A stretch of 7,466 nt of DNA from Acidobacteriaceae bacterium. Its GTDB lineage: Bacteria > Acidobacteriota > Terriglobia > Terriglobales > Acidobacteriaceae. The stretch's first letter is position 1, and every line of letters starts with the position of its first letter. A program made the position numbers and the translations under genes. Shown here piece after piece: positions 5,989 to 7,466 of the stretch. The notes beneath the pieces are model-generated. The model was not told the origin of the DNA. It did no database searches and saw nothing but the letters and a program-made list of their open reading frames with translations. The DNA is taken from assembly GCA_003135495.1 (NCBI GenBank), contig PLBX01000377.1, positions 906 through 8,371 on the forward strand, given 5' to 3'.

Positions 5989-7152
5989 TCATCTGCCGCA
6001 CTCCACCCCACCGACAAAAGTCCGCAACACGTCGCCCTCAGCGCTCAGTACCACAAAGTCCGCATCCGCTCCCGCCCCCAGCCTACCTTTGTTAGAAATT
6101 TGCGTCACACGCGCGGGATTTTGAGTTGCCGCCGCGATTGCCTCCGACAATTTCCACTTCGCGAACCCCACCAAATTGCGCACCGCACGATCCATGGTCA
6201 AAACGCTTCCCGCCAATTTCCCGCCAGCCAAGCACTTGCCATCACGAACATCCACTTCGAAAGAACCCAGACGATAGCGTCCCTCCGGCATCCCTGTCGC
6301 CGAAATAGCATCCGTGATGAGCACGGTGTTCTCCAAGCCCTTCGCGTTCGCAAAAAGCTTCACGATGGCCGGGTCAAGATGCACCCCGTCGGCAATAATA
6401 TCCGCGCTCACGCGCCCATCCGTAAGCACCACACCCAGAATGCCGGGGTTACGATGATCCAGCGGACGCATCGCATTAAAAGTGTGAGTAGCGTGCCGGG
6501 CGCCCGCCGCAATACCGCGATCAGTTACCGCGAAGTCCGCATCGGAATGCCCCAGGCTCACGCAAACCCCCCGTCGCGCTGCCTCGGAAATCACTTCCAG
6601 CGCGCCGTCCAATTCCGGAGCAATCGTCATCATTCTTATATGCCCGCGCGCCGCTTGCCAGAACTTGTCAAATAAAGCTAGCGTCGGCGCCAGCAAATTT
6701 TCCAGCGGATGCACTCCGCGTCGCGCATGACTGATGAACGGACCTTCCAGATGAATTCCCAGTGGATGAGCCCGGGTATCGCCCTCCGAACTTCCTCGCT
6801 TCTCGATCGCATCCGCCAGCCGTTCAAGCGCACGCAGGGTTACATCCAGCGGAGCAGTAACAGTGGTGGGGAAATAACTAGTGACTCCATAGCGTGCCAA
6901 AAGGCGCTCAATGGCGGGCAGCGCGTCGGCGGCATCATCCATGACGTCGTATCCCGCGCTGCCGTGAATGTGAAGGTCAAGGTAGCCCGGTGCAATGATT
7001 CCATCGCCGAAGTCACACACAGAAACGTTGTCAGGAAGCTGGCGGCTGCAACCCGATGAGATTTCCAGAATGCGTCCCGCCTCGACAAGCAGGAACGCGT
7101 TCTCGACCGCATTCGATGGAGTCAGCAAACTCCCCGCTTTAAATGCCAGCAT
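5989..7152 (-). CDS. nagA: N-acetylglucosamine-6-phosphate deacetylase
   Basis: Cytoplasmic amidohydrolase that converts GlcNAc-6-P to GlcN-6-P and acetate, the first committed step in recycling or catabolism of GlcNAc from chitin or peptidoglycan. The 387-residue protein has the family's usual length (E. coli NagA 382). Metal and catalytic motifs appear in order: H61 and H63 in DLHIHG, E136 in GIHLEGPF, H202 in SLGHSDAD, H223 in ATHTFNAM with PLDHRNPG after it, substrate-contacting H258 in DGVHLDP, and the catalytic aspartate D281 in ITDAISATG. The C-terminal NPARV...KGRLGAGADADFVVL segment rebuilds the small beta-sandwich domain. The ATG at 7152 is the only sensible start, since an in-frame TAA lies 18 nt upstream of it. 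No Shine-Dalgarno sequence precedes it (the minus strand is AT-rich there). The next gene supplies the following pathway step. Identification is secure. Confidence 0.96.
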   Translation of the reverse strand: MLAFKAGSLLTPSNAVENAFLLVEAGRILEISSGCSRQLPDNVSVCDFGDGIIAPGYLDLHIHGSAGYDVMDDAADALPAIERLLARYGVTSYFPTTVTAPLDVTLRALERLADAIEKRGSSEGDTRAHPLGIHLEGPFISHARRGVHPLENLLAPTLALFDKFWQAARGHIRMMTIAPELDGALEVISEAARRGVCVSLGHSDADFAVTDRGIAAGARHATHTFNAMRPLDHRNPGILGVVLTDGRVSADIIADGVHLDPAIVKLFANAKGLENTVLITDAISATGMPEGRYRLGSFEVDVRDGKCLAGGKLAGSVLTMDRAVRNLVGFAKWKLSEAIAAATQNPARVTQISNKGRLGAGADADFVVLSAEGDVLRTFVGGVECGR

Positions 7153-7192
7153 AGAAAGGTTTTTAAATTAAAGGAAAAAGCTATCGCCCAAA

Positions 7193-7201
7193 ATTGTAGC
7201 A
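7193..7201 (-). promoter_or_regulatory. Candidate extended -10 promoter of nagA
   Basis: The minus strand reads TGCTACAAT, a full TGn extension with a 5/6 match to TATAAT. Transcription would start near 7186, giving an AT-rich leader of about 34 nt. No -35 box is found at 16-18 nt; a TTGCCA exists but 25 nt away. Extended -10 promoters often do without a -35. I see no recognisable operator for an amino-sugar regulator between here and 7264. Confidence 0.4.
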
Positions 7202-7264
7202 GTGTCTGGGAGCGACTACTCACTGGCAAATTGGAACCGTTATTCAGTCCGATGAAAAACCAAA

Positions 7265-7456
7265 GTTTTGTCTCAGCGAAGTTTAGTATCACCGCATTTT
7301 CGTATCCCTGCATTCGTATTACTGCATTCTTGTATCGCCGCATTTCCGTCTTCACTGCATTTTCGATCGCAGCATTTTCGTCTCAGCGGAGTTTCGTATC
7401 CTTTCATTATTTCGTGTCAGCGAAGTTTCGCATCAGGGCATTTTCGTATCAGGGCA
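7265..7456. repeat. Degenerate 16-nt tandem repeat array upstream of nagA
   Basis: The plus strand divides into twelve consecutive units of consensus TTTTCGTATCAGSGCA, ending in either GCA or GAA/GGA and starting with TTTT or GTTT. Units begin at 7265, 7281, 7297, 7313, 7327, 7343, 7360, 7375, 7391, 7407, 7425 and 7441. Eight are exactly 16 nt; the rest are 14, 15, 17 and 18 nt. The last two units differ at two positions, the middle ones more. A period that is not a multiple of three, with indels, argues against coding. The array continues as degenerate sequence to the window edge. Together with 7153-7264 it makes up the 314-nt gene-free end of the window. Function unknown; repeated protein-binding sites or a neutral minisatellite are both possible. 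Confidence 0.8.
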
Positions 7457-7466
7457 TCGCTTTAGC

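Noticed and set aside
7202..7264. Operator for a NagC/NagR-type amino-sugar repressor
   Set aside because: I looked for a palindrome of the known types between the array and the -10 box and found none convincing.
7122..7355. Minus-strand 77-codon frame covering the array, the promoter region and the start of nagA
   Set aside because: It overlaps the well-supported nagA start in another frame and its N-terminus is just translated repeat units.
7265..7456. CRISPR array
   Set aside because: Units are contiguous 14-18-nt degenerate repeats without unique spacers, and no cas genes are present.
7268..7465. Plus-strand 65-codon frame through the tandem array
   Set aside because: The 16-nt unit is not a multiple of three and units contain indels, so the open frame reflects a stop-poor repeat.

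Overview
The window carries four genes, all on the minus strand, read in the order nagA, a GlmS-like sugar-phosphate isomerase, aceE, aceF (from high to low coordinates). Protein content, moderate GC and several palindromic dispersed repeats of the kind seen in soil Acidobacteriota (Koribacter/Sulfotelmatobacter-like) suggest a chromosomal segment of an acidobacterium. The phylum assignment is an inference from repeat style and protein resemblance, not a proven point. I see no phage, plasmid, transposase, CRISPR, tRNA or rRNA sequence.

Layout. 7265-7456 is a degenerate tandem array of about twelve 16-nt units in the gene-free stretch upstream of nagA. 7193-7201 is a candidate extended -10 promoter for nagA. 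5989-7152 is nagA (N-acetylglucosamine-6-phosphate deacetylase). A perfect 11-bp-arm palindrome lies in the following 107-nt gap. 4754-5881 encodes a stand-alone isomerase half of glucosamine-6-phosphate synthase with no glutaminase domain. The gap 4561-4753 holds a compound hairpin repeat. 1882-4560 is aceE (homodimeric pyruvate dehydrogenase E1), started at a GTG with a strong ribosome binding site. A 141-nt gap with a REP-like inverted repeat follows, then aceF (E2, two lipoyl domains), which runs off the left edge just after its catalytic histidine.

How the genes work together. NagA deacetylates GlcNAc-6-P to GlcN-6-P plus acetate. The GlmS-like protein, having no way to take ammonia from glutamine, most likely deaminates GlcN-6-P to fructose-6-P plus ammonia (NagB-II-type role). 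Fructose-6-P passes through glycolysis to pyruvate, which AceE and AceF oxidise to acetyl-CoA. The four genes could be one transcription unit for amino-sugar carbon entry, but every gap is over 100 nt and filled with repeats, so co-transcription is not established.

This is mainly a housekeeping region. The most unusual observation is that the repeat family found upstream of aceE also occurs, diverged and in frame, inside the aceF coding sequence, where it encodes part of the flexible linker between the two lipoyl domains. Second are the stand-alone isomerase next to nagA and the 16-nt tandem array. I do not see a convincing undescribed multi-gene system.
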